Assembly: GCF_017355365.1 (NCBI RefSeq)
Contig: NZ_JADIJR010000002.1
Location: 62,001-126,000 of the forward strand
Length of the DNA stretch: 64,000 nucleotides
Origin: Microbacterium sp. SD291
GTDB taxonomy: Bacteria; Actinomycetota; Actinomycetes; Actinomycetales; Microbacteriaceae
Direction of reading: 5' to 3'
Shown here: piece after piece, positions 24,051 to 36,360 of the stretch
How positions within the stretch are numbered: position 1 is the stretch's first letter
Layout of the letters: each line of letters starts with the position of its first letter
The notes under the pieces: model-generated
What the model was told of the DNA's origin: nothing
What the model saw: only the letters and a program-made list of their open reading frames with translations
Databases searched by the model: none
Made by a program: the position numbers and the translations under genes

Positions 24051-25519
24051 CAGACTCCGATCAGGGCGGGTTCGAGGTGGTGGGCGCCGACGCTCACGGT
24101 GCGCGCCAGCGCAGCGGATGCCGTAGCCTCGGCGAGCAGCAGCAGGTTCGCGTCCTCGTGCTCTGCCGCAGTCGACGGCGCGGCGGCCGTCGCGCGCCAG
24201 TCGCGGACGACCGCGAGCGCGTGCTCGAGCCCGTCGCGGGTGCGGATCAGGCCGACCTCCTCCCACATCAGTTGCTGCAGGGCGGTGCGGTCGAATGCGC
24301 TCCGGTCGCGATTCGGCACGGTTTCAGGCCGCGGAAGCCGTACAGATCGCGACCGGAGCCACGGACGGTCGAGCGCGGCCGCGGCGCGCGCGCCGAAGAC
24401 CGCGCCCTCGAGCAGCGAGTTCGAGGCCAGCCGGTTGGCGCCGTGCACGCCGGTGCGGGCGACTTCGCCGACCGCGAACAGGCCGCGAACGCTGGAGCGC
24501 CCTTCGAGATCGGTGACGACGCCGCCCATCAGATAGTGCGCCGCCGGGGTCACCGGGATGGGCTCGCGCGCCCAGTCGAAGCCCCGCTTGCGGGTCACCC
24601 GGTCGATGGTCGGGAACCGGGCGGCGAGCATCCGCGCGCCCAGCATGGTGGCGTCGAGCCGCACCGGCGAGCCCTGGACGCCCGCCTGGCGCGCGATCGC
24701 CCTGGACACGACGTCGCGCGGTGCGAGTTCGCCGTCGGGGTGGCTGTCGAACGTGAAGCGCCGGCCCTCATCGTCGATCAGGGTCGCGCCTTCGCCCCGC
24801 ACAGCCTCGGAGACGAGGAACGCGGGACCTTCGGCCAGGATCGTCGGGTGGAACTGCACGAACTCCAGGTCTGCGACCTCGGCGCCCGCGCGGAGGGCGG
24901 CGGCGATCCCGTCGCCGGTCGTGCCGACGGGGTTCGTGGTGTGCGCGTACAGGTGGCCGGCTCCGCCGGTCGCGAGGATCACCGCGTCCGCGACGAGGGC
25001 GCGAGCCGTGCCGTCGATCAGCAGGCGGATGCCGCGCACGGTGCCGTCCGTCACGATGAGATCGGCGAGGAATGCCTGCTCCGTCACGGTGATCCGCGTG
25101 CGCCGCACGGCGGCGACCAGAGCACGGGAGATCGCGGCGCCGGTGGCGTCGCCGCCGGCGTGCACGATGCGCGCGTGACTGTGCGCCGCCTCCCTGCCGA
25201 GGAGCAGCTCGTCATCGGCGCCCCGGTCGAAGGCGACGCCCCTGGCGATGAGCTCCGCGATGCGCGCAGCCCCTTCTTCGACGAGCACCTCCACAGCCAC
25301 GGCATCCGACAGCCCCGCGCCCGCATCCATCGTGTCGGCGGCGTGCCGCTCTGCCGAGTCTCCGGGGCCGTAGACGCCCGCGACGCCGCCCTGAGCGAAG
25401 CCGGTGCACCCGTCGCCGAGCGCGCCCTTGGTGACGATCGTGACGATGTGGCCGGCTTCGTGCGCGTGCAGCGCCGCGGTGAGCCCGGCGATCCCTGAAC
25501 CGACGACGACGACGTTCAA
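24050..25519 (-). CDS. nadB: L-aspartate oxidase
   Basis: 489 aa FAD enzyme oxidising L-aspartate to iminoaspartate for NadA. FAD motif VGSGIAGL near residue 7, GCTGFAQGGVAG near 37, EFVQFHPT, and the C-terminal HGANRLASNSLLE signature. It starts with the rare codon TTG, whose bases overlap the nadA stop (TTGA). No good alternative ATG/GTG keeps the first beta strand of the FAD fold. Confidence 0.92.
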   Translation of the reverse strand: MNVVVVGSGIAGLTAALHAHEAGHIVTIVTKGALGDGCTGFAQGGVAGVYGPGDSAERHAADTMDAGAGLSDAVAVEVLVEEGAARIAELIARGVAFDRGADDELLLGREAAHSHARIVHAGGDATGAAISRALVAAVRRTRITVTEQAFLADLIVTDGTVRGIRLLIDGTARALVADAVILATGGAGHLYAHTTNPVGTTGDGIAAALRAGAEVADLEFVQFHPTILAEGPAFLVSEAVRGEGATLIDDEGRRFTFDSHPDGELAPRDVVSRAIARQAGVQGSPVRLDATMLGARMLAARFPTIDRVTRKRGFDWAREPIPVTPAAHYLMGGVVTDLEGRSSVRGLFAVGEVARTGVHGANRLASNSLLEGAVFGARAAAALDRPWLRSRSVRLPRPETVPNRDRSAFDRTALQQLMWEEVGLIRTRDGLEHALAVVRDWRATAAAPSTAAEHEDANLLLLAEATASAALARTVSVGAHHLEPALIGV

Positions 25520-26934
25520 GAGTCCCTCCCGGCCCGCGAGACTTCACGAATGTCACCGTTTCCGCCGGAATTCGTGACATCTGTGAAGTCTCGCGGGCGG
25601 GTGACGACCGGGGGCTTCGCGGCGAGCATCCGCTCGAGTGAGAGGCGCGCGGGATCGGCGACGTCGGCGGGCACGGTGATCCGGTTCGGCGTGCGGCCGG
25701 CGACCAGCTCTTCGAGCACCCAGGCCAGGTAGCCGGGGTGGATGCGGTACATCGTCGAGCACGGGCACACGACCGGGTCGAGGCAGAAGATCTCGTGCTG
25801 CGGGTACTGCGCTGCCAGGCGTCGCACCAGGTTGATCTCGGTGCCGATCGCGAAGGTGGCGGGCTCGGTCGCCGCCTCGATCGCCCGGCGGATGTAGTCG
25901 GTGGACCCTGCCTCGTCGGCGGCGTCCACGACCTCCATCGGGCACTCCGGGTGGACGATCACCCGCACTCCGGGGTGCTCGGCGCGCGCCTGGTCGATCT
26001 GCGCCACCGTGAACCGGCGGTGCACCGAGCAGAACCCGTGCCACAGGATCACCTGCGAGTCGAGGAGGTCCGCAGCAGAGGAGCCGCCGAGCGGCCTGCG
26101 GGGGTTCCACATCGGCATGCGATCGAGCGGGACGCCCATCGCCTTCGCGGTGTTGCGGCCGAGGTGCTGGTCGGGGAAGAACAGCACGCGCCGACCGCGC
26201 TCGAACGCCCACTCGAGCACGGTCCGCGCGTTCGAGGAGGTGCACACGATCCCGCCGTGGCGGCCGACGAAGCCCTTGATCGCGGCCGAGGAGTTCATGT
26301 AGGTCACCGGGATCACGGGGACGCGGCCGTCTTCGTCGACCGCATCCATGTCGCCGTAGATCTCGGCGAGCTGCTCCCAGCAGTCCTCCACCTGATCGAT
26401 GTCGGCCATGTCGGCCATCGAGCAGCCGGCCGCGAGGTTGGGCAGGATCACGGCCTGCTCCGGCGTCGACAGCAGATCGGCGGTCTCGGCCATGAAGTGC
26501 ACGCCGCAGAACACGATCGCCTCGGCATCCGTGCGCCCCTTGGCGGCCGTCGCGAGCTGGAACGAGTCGCCGACGTAGTCGGCGTGCCGGACGACCTCCT
26601 CGCGCTGGTAGAAGTGGCCGAGGATCACGACGCGGTCGCCGAGCGTCTGCTTCGCGGCGCGGATGCGCGCATCGAGGTCCTCCTCGCTCGCCTCGCGGTA
26701 CTCGGCGGGGAGCTCGCCCTGCCGCGGCGCGCCGGTGGGGATCACGTCGCCCATCGAGGAGCCGGGGCCGTAGCCGGGACGGGCGTCGAAGTCCCAGGGG
26801 CCCGCGGCGAGGTCGGTGCTGCAGGTCGCATCGGTCGATGCGCCGCTCACGATCGCCTGGATGGCGTGGTCGACCGAGGCGTCCGAACGGACGAGGGGAA
26901 GGCGGATGGGTTCCTGAGCCTGTCGAAGGATCAT
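25516..26934 (-). CDS. nadA: Quinolinate synthase with repeat-encoded ends
   Basis: 472 aa [4Fe-4S] enzyme. Cluster ligands appear as C143 (FCGVHF), C231 (IVCTSSNAR) and the C384-C392 region (CLDPVVCPC). ATG 26934 overlaps the regulator's stop (ATGA), supporting this start, although residues 2-8 (ILRQAQE) are encoded by a REP element. Residues about 446-467 are encoded by a 65-bp palindrome that supplies the tail before the stop. Both ends are thus repeat-derived, while the core is intact. About 100 residues precede the first conserved block. Confidence 0.92.
   Translation of the reverse strand: MILRQAQEPIRLPLVRSDASVDHAIQAIVSGASTDATCSTDLAAGPWDFDARPGYGPGSSMGDVIPTGAPRQGELPAEYREASEEDLDARIRAAKQTLGDRVVILGHFYQREEVVRHADYVGDSFQLATAAKGRTDAEAIVFCGVHFMAETADLLSTPEQAVILPNLAAGCSMADMADIDQVEDCWEQLAEIYGDMDAVDEDGRVPVIPVTYMNSSAAIKGFVGRHGGIVCTSSNARTVLEWAFERGRRVLFFPDQHLGRNTAKAMGVPLDRMPMWNPRRPLGGSSAADLLDSQVILWHGFCSVHRRFTVAQIDQARAEHPGVRVIVHPECPMEVVDAADEAGSTDYIRRAIEAATEPATFAIGTEINLVRRLAAQYPQHEIFCLDPVVCPCSTMYRIHPGYLAWVLEELVAGRTPNRITVPADVADPARLSLERMLAAKPPVVTRPRDFTDVTNSGGNGDIREVSRAGRDS
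25533..25597. repeat. 65-bp palindromic repeat, copy 1 (inside nadA 3' end)
   Basis: 24-base arms (25533-25556 and 25574-25597), starting CCCGCGAGACTTCAC, match at 22 of 24 positions around a 17-base centre. The copy at 51116 has the same length and arms. The arm sequence is translated as part of the NadA tail. Confidence 0.85.
26912..26930. repeat. REP-like element, copy 1 (nadA start)
   Basis: TCCTGAGCCTGTCGAAGGA lies directly after the nadA start codon. The same core occurs at 39740-39758. TTCGACAGGCTCAG-type sequences are common dispersed repeats in high-GC bacteria. Confidence 0.7.
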
Positions 26935-27647
26935 CGGGTACTCGTTTCCTCAGGGCCGAGCGGGCCGCGATCGGCCAGCGCGACATCGGTGTTGTAGCGG
27001 TACAGACGTGCGGGACGGTGGCTTCCGGTGCGGAAGCCGTCGGTGGGGATGAGGTTGCCCGCGGCCTCCACCTGGCGGCGGAAGTTCGCGGGATCCAGGT
27101 GCTTGCCGAGGATCGCCTCGTAGGCCTCTCTGAGGTCGGCCAGCGTGAACTCGGTCGGCAGGAATCCGTGCGCGACCCGGCTGTAGCCGACCTTGTTGCG
27201 CAGGCGCCACAGGGCGTACTCGATGATCTTGGCGTGATCGAAGGCGAGGTCGGGGAGCGAGTCGACGTCGAACCAGCGCACGTTCTCGGGGGCGTGACCG
27301 GATGCTCGATGCGCGGCGCTCTGCGCGTCGACCTCGTCCTGTCGCAGGAGCGCCCAGTACACGATCGAGACGACTCGTGCGGGGGAGCGGTCCACGGCGC
27401 CGAAGGCGTAGAGCTGCTCGAGATAGCTCGGCGCGAGTCCGGTGGTCTCGGCGAGCGTGCGTGCGGCCGCGTCGACAGGCGACTCGGCCTCGGTCAGCCA
27501 TCCGCCCGGCAGCGCCCACTGGTCGGCGTAGGGCTCGCGGGTTCGCAGCACCAGGGGCAGCGCGAGGACGGCCTCGCCGTTCTCGGCGCGACGCAGCGTG
27601 AGGATCGCCGTCGAGACAGCCACGCGGATGCCCTGGCTTCGAGTCAT
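26931..27647 (-). CDS. NrtR-type Nudix regulator of NAD synthesis
   Basis: 238 aa. N-terminal Nudix fold (about 10-150) with ALPGGWLTEAES followed by a degenerate Nudix box; C-terminal winged helix (about 160-230) containing FTLADLREAYEAILG and NFRRQVE. This domain order defines NrtR, which represses NAD genes and releases DNA on binding ADP-ribose. It is the first gene of the operon and overlaps nadA by ATGA. ATG 27647 has GGGAGG upstream. A 23-bp imperfect palindrome 26 bases upstream is a likely operator. Confidence 0.87.
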   Translation of the reverse strand: MTRSQGIRVAVSTAILTLRRAENGEAVLALPLVLRTREPYADQWALPGGWLTEAESPVDAAARTLAETTGLAPSYLEQLYAFGAVDRSPARVVSIVYWALLRQDEVDAQSAAHRASGHAPENVRWFDVDSLPDLAFDHAKIIEYALWRLRNKVGYSRVAHGFLPTEFTLADLREAYEAILGKHLDPANFRRQVEAAGNLIPTDGFRTGSHRPARLYRYNTDVALADRGPLGPEETSTR

Positions 27648-27672
27648 AGTTACCTTAACCTCCCGCAACGAT

Positions 27673-27695
27673 CTTAGTGTCATCTAGACCCTTAG
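27673..27695. promoter_or_regulatory. Candidate NrtR operator
   Basis: CTTAGTGTC-ATCTA-GACCCTTAG: nine-base arms complementary at seven positions, 26 bases upstream of the regulator start. Placement supports autoregulation of the NAD operon; no binding consensus was compared. Confidence 0.45.
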
Positions 27696-27819
27696 GTCCA
27701 CTCGATGACGTCATCCTTTCGCCGCGGGGCAGTACGGCTCTCGATCGCGCGGCGGCGGGCGGAGCGGGCTGAGACTTCGGGGGTTCCTCCCGCTAGACTG
27801 AGCCCACAACCGAACACGG

Positions 27820-28095
27820 GCCGAATGACCCCCGCGGGAGAGCCCCGGCGAACGCAGCCGGGCACCGAAGGAGCAAGCCTCCCCGCCAATCTCTCAGGTA
27901 ACGCGTACCGCGCGGTTCCGGCCACTCTGAAAAGCGAAAACGAGCGAAGCAAGTTTTCGGGTTGAGCGAGGGCGCCCCGCGCCCGAGTCGAAACCTGGTG
28001 AGACGAGCTCCGCGAGTCTCCACTCACGTTTTCCGCCGACGGTGAAAGCCCCGCAGGGGTGAAGCTCTCAGGCCCATGACAGAGGGGGAGTTCCC
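27820..28095 (+). promoter_or_regulatory. Tandem glycine riboswitch
   Basis: Two aptamers are visible. The first runs from CGGGAGAG through GGCACCGAAGGAGCAAGCC and AATCTCTCAGGTA to CACTCTGAA near 27935; the second runs from AACCTGGTGAGAC through GGTGAAAGCC and GAAGCTCTCAGG to ATGACAGAGGGG near 28088. TAGACT at 27794-27799 is a likely -10. GGAGTT at 28087-28092 is complementary to AACTCC at 28138-28143, just before the gcvT start, and TCCC (28092-28095) to GGGA (28133-28136), so the ribosome site could be masked without glycine. The remaining bases from 27700 to 27790 show no gene. Confidence 0.92.
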
Positions 28096-28143
28096 AGGAA
28101 CGGCGACGTCGCCGCTCCACCCGATCAAGCCCGGGAGAACTCC

Positions 28144-29283
28144 ATGTCAGACCCCATCGCGCCGCGCGAGAGCGCGCCGCTGCCCAGCAGAGACACCCCG
28201 CTCCGCGAGCGCCATGAGGCGCTCGGAGCATCCTTCACCGACTTCGGCGGCTGGCAGATGCCGGTGCGGTACACGTCCGATCTCGCCGAGCACCATGCCG
28301 TGCGCCAGAACGCCGGCATCTTCGACATCTCGCACATGGCGGAGTTCACGGTCCGCGGCGAGGGCGCTGCCGCGTACCTCGACTACGCGCTCGCGGGCCG
28401 CCTGTCCGCACTGCCGATCGGCAAGGCCAAGTACTCGCTCCTGCTCGCCGAGACCGGCGGCATCATCGATGACGTCATCGTCTACCGTCTGGGCGACGAC
28501 GACTACCTGATCATCTCCAACGCGGGCAACAGGGATGCCGTGCGCGAGGCGCTGTCCGCGCGTGCTGCCGGGCGTGAGGTCACCGTGGTCGACGTCTCCG
28601 ACGACTACGCGCTGATCGCCGTGCAGGGCCCCCAGGCCGAGGCGATCGTCGCGGCGACCGCGGGCATCACCGACGTCAGTGTGCCGTGGGCCGAGCAGAA
28701 GTACTACGCCTGGGCTTCCGCGGACTACGCCGGTCGCCCCGTCCTGCTGGCGCGCACGGGCTACACCGGTGAGGACGGCTTCGAGCTCCTCGTCGCCGCG
28801 GGCGACGCCGCCTCGCTCTGGAACGCGCTGCTCGCGGCCGGCGAGACGCACGGGCTGGTGCCCGCGGGCCTCGCCGCGAGGGACACGCTCCGCCTGGAGG
28901 CGGGCATGCCGCTGTACGGCCACGAGCTGAACCTCGACACCAAACCGGTGCAGGCGGGCCTCGGTCGCGTCGTCGTCACGGCGAAGGACGACTTCGTCGG
29001 CAAGGACGGCGTGGACGCCGCCGCCGGCGCGCCGGTGCTCGTGGGCCTCACGGCCGAGGGCAAGCGCGCAGGCCGCGCCGGATACCCCGTCGTGGATGAG
29101 GACGGCACGGTGCTCGGCGAGATCACCAGCGGCGCGCTCAGCCCGACGCTCGGCCACCCGATCGCGATGGCCTACATCGATCCCACTTTCGCGGCGGAAG
29201 GTTCCGCAGTATTCCTTGATGTGCGGGGGACGAAGATCCCCGCGACCGTGACCGCCCTGCCTTTCTACCGGAGGACAAAATGA
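28144..29283 (+). CDS. gcvT: Glycine cleavage system T protein (aminomethyltransferase)
   Basis: 379 aa. Transfers the methylene of aminomethyl-lipoyl-GcvH to tetrahydrofolate, releasing ammonia. Typical sequence: [19 protein letters not shown] near 60, [12 protein letters not shown] and [26 protein letters not shown] upstream lies in the riboswitch-controlled region. The gcvH start overlaps the stop (ATGA). Confidence 0.95.
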   Translation: MSDPIAPRESAPLPSRDTPLRERHEALGASFTDFGGWQMPVRYTSDLAEHHAVRQNAGIFDISHMAEFTVRGEGAAAYLDYALAGRLSALPIGKAKYSLLLAETGGIIDDVIVYRLGDDDYLIISNAGNRDAVREALSARAAGREVTVVDVSDDYALIAVQGPQAEAIVAATAGITDVSVPWAEQKYYAWASADYAGRPVLLARTGYTGEDGFELLVAAGDAASLWNALLAAGETHGLVPAGLAARDTLRLEAGMPLYGHELNLDTKPVQAGLGRVVVTAKDDFVGKDGVDAAAGAPVLVGLTAEGKRAGRAGYPVVDEDGTVLGEITSGALSPTLGHPIAMAYIDPTFAAEGSAVFLDVRGTKIPATVTALPFYRRTK

Positions 29284-29657
29284 CCGACCTCAACTCACTC
29301 AAGTACACCGAAGAGCACGAGTGGATCGCCGTCGACGGCGACTCCGTGACCGTGGGCATCACCGACTACGCGGCCGAGAAGCTCGGCGACGTCGTTTTCG
29401 TGGAGCTCCCCGCCGTCGGAACCGCGGTCACCGCGGGTGCCGTCGTCGGCGAGGTCGAGTCGACGAAGTCGGTCGGCGAGATCTACGCCCCCGTCACCGG
29501 AACGGTGGTCGAAGTCAATGACGCCGTCGTCGACGACCCGTCGCTCGTCAACGCCGAGCCGTTCGAGGGCGGATGGCTGATCAAGGTCTCCGTCGCCGAG
29601 GGCGCTCTCGACGACCTGATCGACCGCGACGCGTACGTCGCACTCACGGAGGGCTGA
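29280..29657 (+). CDS. gcvH: Glycine cleavage system H protein
   Basis: 125 aa lipoyl carrier. The lipoylated lysine is K63 in [23 protein letters not shown] and [19 protein letters not shown] are family blocks. It shuttles aminomethyl groups between GcvP, GcvT and the lipoamide dehydrogenase, whose gene is not in this window. Confidence 0.95.
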   Translation: MTDLNSLKYTEEHEWIAVDGDSVTVGITDYAAEKLGDVVFVELPAVGTAVTAGAVVGEVESTKSVGEIYAPVTGTVVEVNDAVVDDPSLVNAEPFEGGWLIKVSVAEGALDDLIDRDAYVALTEG

Positions 29658-29664
29658 TCCGCAC

Positions 29665-32544
<2,880 letters not shown>

Positions 32545-32562
32545 GCCCGCTCCGTTGAGCAG

Positions 32563-32600
32563 ACGGCGCTTCCCCGCCCATACGGGCGGGGAAGCGCCGT
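32563..32600 (+). terminator. Intrinsic-type terminator after gcvP
   Basis: ACGGCGCTTCCCCGCCC (32563-32579) and its exact complement (32584-32600) form a 17-bp stem with a four-base loop, without a T-run. Confidence 0.8.
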
Positions 32601-32760
32601 CGTGCGTTCGGGCATGTTTCCAGCAGGTTTCAGTTGGTCACCACTCAGTAACGGTTCATTAACGGGAATGCGAGAATCGGCACTTGGGGGGTTAGTCTCA
32701 ACTATCCCTGCACACTCGACGATGAGGGTGCGGACTTGACACTCCACAGGAGGATACAAA

Positions 32761-34395
32761 GTGAAGCGGAACAAGATCGCCCTCGCGGGCACCGCGCTGT
32801 TCGTGATCGGCGCACTGGCACTCGCCGGCTGCTCGTCAGGCGGAAGCCCCGAGCCAGGGGAGGAGACGACTGCCGGTGACCCCACGGCAGTGATCTCGGT
32901 CAACAACACCGAGCCGCAGAACCCGCTGATCCCGACCAACACGAACGAGGTGGGTGGCGGTCTCGTCATCCAGAGCATGTTCGCGGGCCTGGTCTACTAC
33001 GACGCCGAGGGTGCTGTCCACAACGATGTCGCCGAGTCGATCGAGACCGACGACGCCCAGACCTACACGATCAAGATCAAGCCCGACCAGACGTTCACCA
33101 ACGGCGACCCGGTCGACGCCGAGTCGTTCGTGAACGCATGGAACTACGGCGCCGCGCTCGACAACGCGCAGCTCTCGAGCTACTTCTTCGAGTCCATCGA
33201 GGGCTTCTCCTACGACGAGAACGTCCCCGAGCTCTCCGGCCTGAAGGTCGTGGACGACCTGACCTTCACGGTCAAGCTCAAGCAGCCCGAGTCCGACTTC
33301 CCGCTGCGCCTCGGCTACACCGCGTTCTTCCCGCTGCCCGCAGCGGCGTGGGACGACCTGGAGGCCTTCGGCGAGAACCCGATCGGCAACGGCCCGTACA
33401 TGTTCGCCGAGGAAGGTGCCTGGAAGCACAACGAGAGCATCGACCTCGTCAAGAACGACGAGTACACCGGACCTCGCGAGCCCGCGAACGGCGGCGTCGA
33501 CATGAAGCTCTACGCCGACGTCGAGGCGGCCTACGCCGACCTTCTCGGCGGCGAGCTGGACATCATCCAGGAGATCCCGGACAGCGCGCTCGAGACCTTC
33601 GAGAGCGACTTCGAGGGACGCACCGTCAACCAGCCCGCTGCGGCCAACGCCACCATCACCATCCCGGAGCGCCTCGAGCACTTCAGCGGTGACGAGGGCC
33701 AGCTCCGCCGCGCGGCGATCTCGCACGCGATCAACCGCGAGGAGATCACCGACATCGTCTTCAACGGCACCCGCACGCCGGCCAAGGACTTCACCTCGCC
33801 GGTGATCGACGGCTACTCCGAGGAGATCCCGGGTTCCGAGGTTCTCGAGTTCGACGCCGAGAAGGCGAAGGAGCTGTGGGCCGAGGCCGACGCCATCGCC
33901 CCGTGGACCGGCTCGTTCGAGATCCAGTACAACGCCGACGGCCCGAACCAGGGCTGGGTCGACGCTGTCGCGAACCAGATCAAGAACAACCTCGGCATCG
34001 AGGCGGCCGGCAAGCCGATCCCGACCTTCGCCGAGCACCGCACGCTGGTCACCGAGCGCCAGTCGACCACGGCCTTCCGAACCGGCTGGCAGTTCGACTA
34101 CCCGTCGATGTTCAACGGCCTCGGCCCGATCTTCGGCACCGGCGCAGGCTCGAACGACGGCGACTACTCGAACCCCGACTTCGACAAGCTCCTCGACGAG
34201 GGCGCAGCGGCATCGGACGTCGAGGAAGGCATCAAGAAGTTCCAGGAGGCCCAGGAGATCCTGTTCACGGACCTGCCCGCGATCCCGCTCTGGTACACCA
34301 ACGCCATGGGCGCCTGGGGTGAAGAGGTCGAGAACGTGCAGTTCGGCTGGGACACCTGGCCGATCCTCCACGAGGTCACGAAGGCCGGCGAGTAA
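32761..34395 (+). CDS. Peptide ABC transporter substrate-binding lipoprotein
   Basis: 544 aa, DppA/OppA class. Signal peptide with lipobox LALAGC (Cys24), a short Gly/Glu/Thr linker, then the family-5 binding fold (LKVVDDLTFTVKLKQPE, NGPYMF, AISHAINREEITD). Anchored outside the membrane and delivers oligopeptides to the permeases downstream. GTG start with AGGAGG at eight bases. A hairpin follows the stop, likely keeping this mRNA segment more abundant than the permease part. Confidence 0.92.
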   Translation: MKRNKIALAGTALFVIGALALAGCSSGGSPEPGEETTAGDPTAVISVNNTEPQNPLIPTNTNEVGGGLVIQSMFAGLVYYDAEGAVHNDVAESIETDDAQTYTIKIKPDQTFTNGDPVDAESFVNAWNYGAALDNAQLSSYFFESIEGFSYDENVPELSGLKVVDDLTFTVKLKQPESDFPLRLGYTAFFPLPAAAWDDLEAFGENPIGNGPYMFAEEGAWKHNESIDLVKNDEYTGPREPANGGVDMKLYADVEAAYADLLGGELDIIQEIPDSALETFESDFEGRTVNQPAAANATITIPERLEHFSGDEGQLRRAAISHAINREEITDIVFNGTRTPAKDFTSPVIDGYSEEIPGSEVLEFDAEKAKELWAEADAIAPWTGSFEIQYNADGPNQGWVDAVANQIKNNLGIEAAGKPIPTFAEHRTLVTERQSTTAFRTGWQFDYPSMFNGLGPIFGTGAGSNDGDYSNPDFDKLLDEGAAASDVEEGIKKFQEAQEILFTDLPAIPLWYTNAMGAWGEEVENVQFGWDTWPILHEVTKAGE

Positions 34396-34411
34396 GGCCT
34401 GACGACACTCA

Positions 34412-34452
34412 CCTGTGAGGCGGTGACGATTCATTCGTCGCCGCCTCACAGG
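34412..34452 (+). terminator. Hairpin between binding protein and permease genes
   Basis: CCTGTGAGGCGGTGACGA (34412-34429) pairs with 34435-34452 over 18 positions with one G-T pair and a five-base loop. Such structures after binding-protein genes usually cause partial termination or protect the upstream mRNA. Confidence 0.65.
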
Positions 34453-34496
34453 CTGTGCTCTTCACGTTCTTCTGCCTCCTCACAACAGGAAAAATC

Positions 34497-35423
34497 ATGC
34501 TCGGCTACATCCTGAGACGATTCCTGCAGGTGATTCCGGTGTTCTTCGGAGCCACCCTGCTCATCTATTTCCTCGTGTTCGCCATGCCAGGCGACCCGAT
34601 CCTCGGCCTGTTCGGCGACCGCACCCCGAATCCGGCGGTCGTCCAGCAGCTGCGCGAGCAGTACCACCTGAACGAGCCGTTCCTCGTGCAGTACTGGTAC
34701 TACATCACCGGTGTGTTCCAGGGAGATCTCGGTAACACGTTCTCCGGCCGTCCCGTCTCGGCGGTGCTCGCGGAGACCCTCCCGGTGACCGGCCGGCTCG
34801 CGGTCATGTCGATCGCGATCGAGTTCGTGCTCGCGATCCTCATCGGCACGATCTCGGCGCTGCGCAAGGGGAAGATCTTCGATCACACGGCGCTCGTCGT
34901 GGCGCTCATCGCGATCGCGATCCCGATCTTCGTCGTGGCGTTCCTCGCGCAGTACTTCCTCGCGATCCAGTGGGGGCTGTTCAAGCCCACGGTCGGCTCG
35001 GACAACGACTGGGGCGGCCTCTGGCTGCCGGCGATCGTGCTCGGGTTCAGCCTGTATGCGGTGAGCATGCGCCTGATGCGGAGCTCCGTCATCGACACGC
35101 TCAACCAGGACTGGGTGCGCACGGCCTACAGCAAGGGGCTCTCGCGCGGACGCGTGATCCCGGTGCACGTGCTGCGCAACTCGCTGATCCCGGTGATCAC
35201 CAACTCGGCGACCAACTTCGGCGTTCTGCTGGTCGGAGCGACCGTCACCGAGGGCATCTTCAACGTCCCCGGCGTCGGCAACACCCTGTACCAGGCCGCG
35301 ATCCGCAACGAGGGGCCCACCGTGGTCTCCTTCGTCACGGTGTTCGTGATCCTGTACGTCCTGGTGAACCTCGTCATCGACCTGCTCTACGGTCTGCTCG
35401 ACCCAAGGATCCGCTATGCCTGA
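34497..35423 (+). CDS. Peptide ABC permease, DppB class
   Basis: 308 aa, six membrane segments, starting MLGYILRRFLQVIPVFFGAT as in DppB/OppB. The EAA-type loop is DWVRTAYSKGLSRGRVIPVHVLRNS. AGGAAA lies upstream of ATG 34497, preferred over an upstream in-frame Met at 34455 that falls just after the hairpin. It overlaps the next permease by eight bases. Confidence 0.9.
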   Translation: MLGYILRRFLQVIPVFFGATLLIYFLVFAMPGDPILGLFGDRTPNPAVVQQLREQYHLNEPFLVQYWYYITGVFQGDLGNTFSGRPVSAVLAETLPVTGRLAVMSIAIEFVLAILIGTISALRKGKIFDHTALVVALIAIAIPIFVVAFLAQYFLAIQWGLFKPTVGSDNDWGGLWLPAIVLGFSLYAVSMRLMRSSVIDTLNQDWVRTAYSKGLSRGRVIPVHVLRNSLIPVITNSATNFGVLLVGATVTEGIFNVPGVGNTLYQAAIRNEGPTVVSFVTVFVILYVLVNLVIDLLYGLLDPRIRYA

Positions 35424-36360
35424 CCCCACCACGCAGAATCACTTCGTCGCGCCCGTCGAGACGGAGACCATCGCCGTCGACGCGGTGCGGATCGCCGAGA
35501 AGCCGAGCAACCTGTGGCGTGACGCGTGGGCCGATCTCCGCGGTCGACCGCTGTTCTGGTTCTCGGTCGTGCTCGCCCTCTTCTTCCTGGTGATGGCGCT
35601 GTGGCCGACGCTGTTCACGTCGGTCCCACCGAACAGCGACTGCCAGCTCGGCAACAGCAACGGCGGACCCGTGGACGGGCACCCGCTCGGATTCACGTTC
35701 CAGGGCTGCGACATCTACGCCCGGCTGGTGTGGGGTGCGCAGACGTCGCTGTCGGTCGGCCTGCTGGCGACCGCGATCTCCTCGGTCGTCGGACTCATCA
35801 TGGGGGCACTCGCCGGGTTCTACGGAGGATGGCTCGACTCGCTGCTCTCGCGGGTCGGCGACATCTTCTTCGCGATCCCGTACATCCTCGCGGCTGTCGT
35901 CGTCATGACGGTCTTCTCGCAGTACCGCTCGGTGCCGGTGCTCGCACTCGCGATCGGCGGTTTCGCCTGGGCGTCGACTGCCCGCGTCGTACGCGCCGAG
36001 GTGCTGCGAGTCCGGCAGTCGGACTTCGTGGTCGCCTCGACGGCGCTCGGGCGCTCCAAGTTCGGCACGCTCGTCGGACACGTGATCCCGAATGCGCTCG
36101 CGCCGCTGCTCGTCATCACGACGCTCAGCCTCGCCGCCTCGATCGTGGCGGAGGCGACCCTGTCGTTCCTCGGCGTCGGGCTGGGAAGCTCCACCATGTC
36201 GTGGGGCAACGACATCAGCGCCGCGCAGTCGTCGCTGCGCGTCGCTCCGATGGCGCTCATCTATCCGTCGATCGCGCTCACTCTCGCGGTGCTCGCGTTC
36301 GTGACCCTGGGGGAGCTCATCAGAGACGCCCTCGACCCGAAGGCGAGGGCACGTCGATGA
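35416..36360 (+). CDS. Peptide ABC permease, DppC class
   Basis: 314 aa. A cytosolic N-terminus of about 45 residues and a first membrane helix lead to a periplasmic-type loop with two cysteines, then the DppC core with EAA loop SDFVVASTALGRSKFGTLVGHVIPN. Pairs with the DppB-class protein. The last codons overlap the ATPase start (ATGA). Confidence 0.9.
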   Translation: MPDPTTQNHFVAPVETETIAVDAVRIAEKPSNLWRDAWADLRGRPLFWFSVVLALFFLVMALWPTLFTSVPPNSDCQLGNSNGGPVDGHPLGFTFQGCDIYARLVWGAQTSLSVGLLATAISSVVGLIMGALAGFYGGWLDSLLSRVGDIFFAIPYILAAVVVMTVFSQYRSVPVLALAIGGFAWASTARVVRAEVLRVRQSDFVVASTALGRSKFGTLVGHVIPNALAPLLVITTLSLAASIVAEATLSFLGVGLGSSTMSWGNDISAAQSSLRVAPMALIYPSIALTLAVLAFVTLGELIRDALDPKARARR

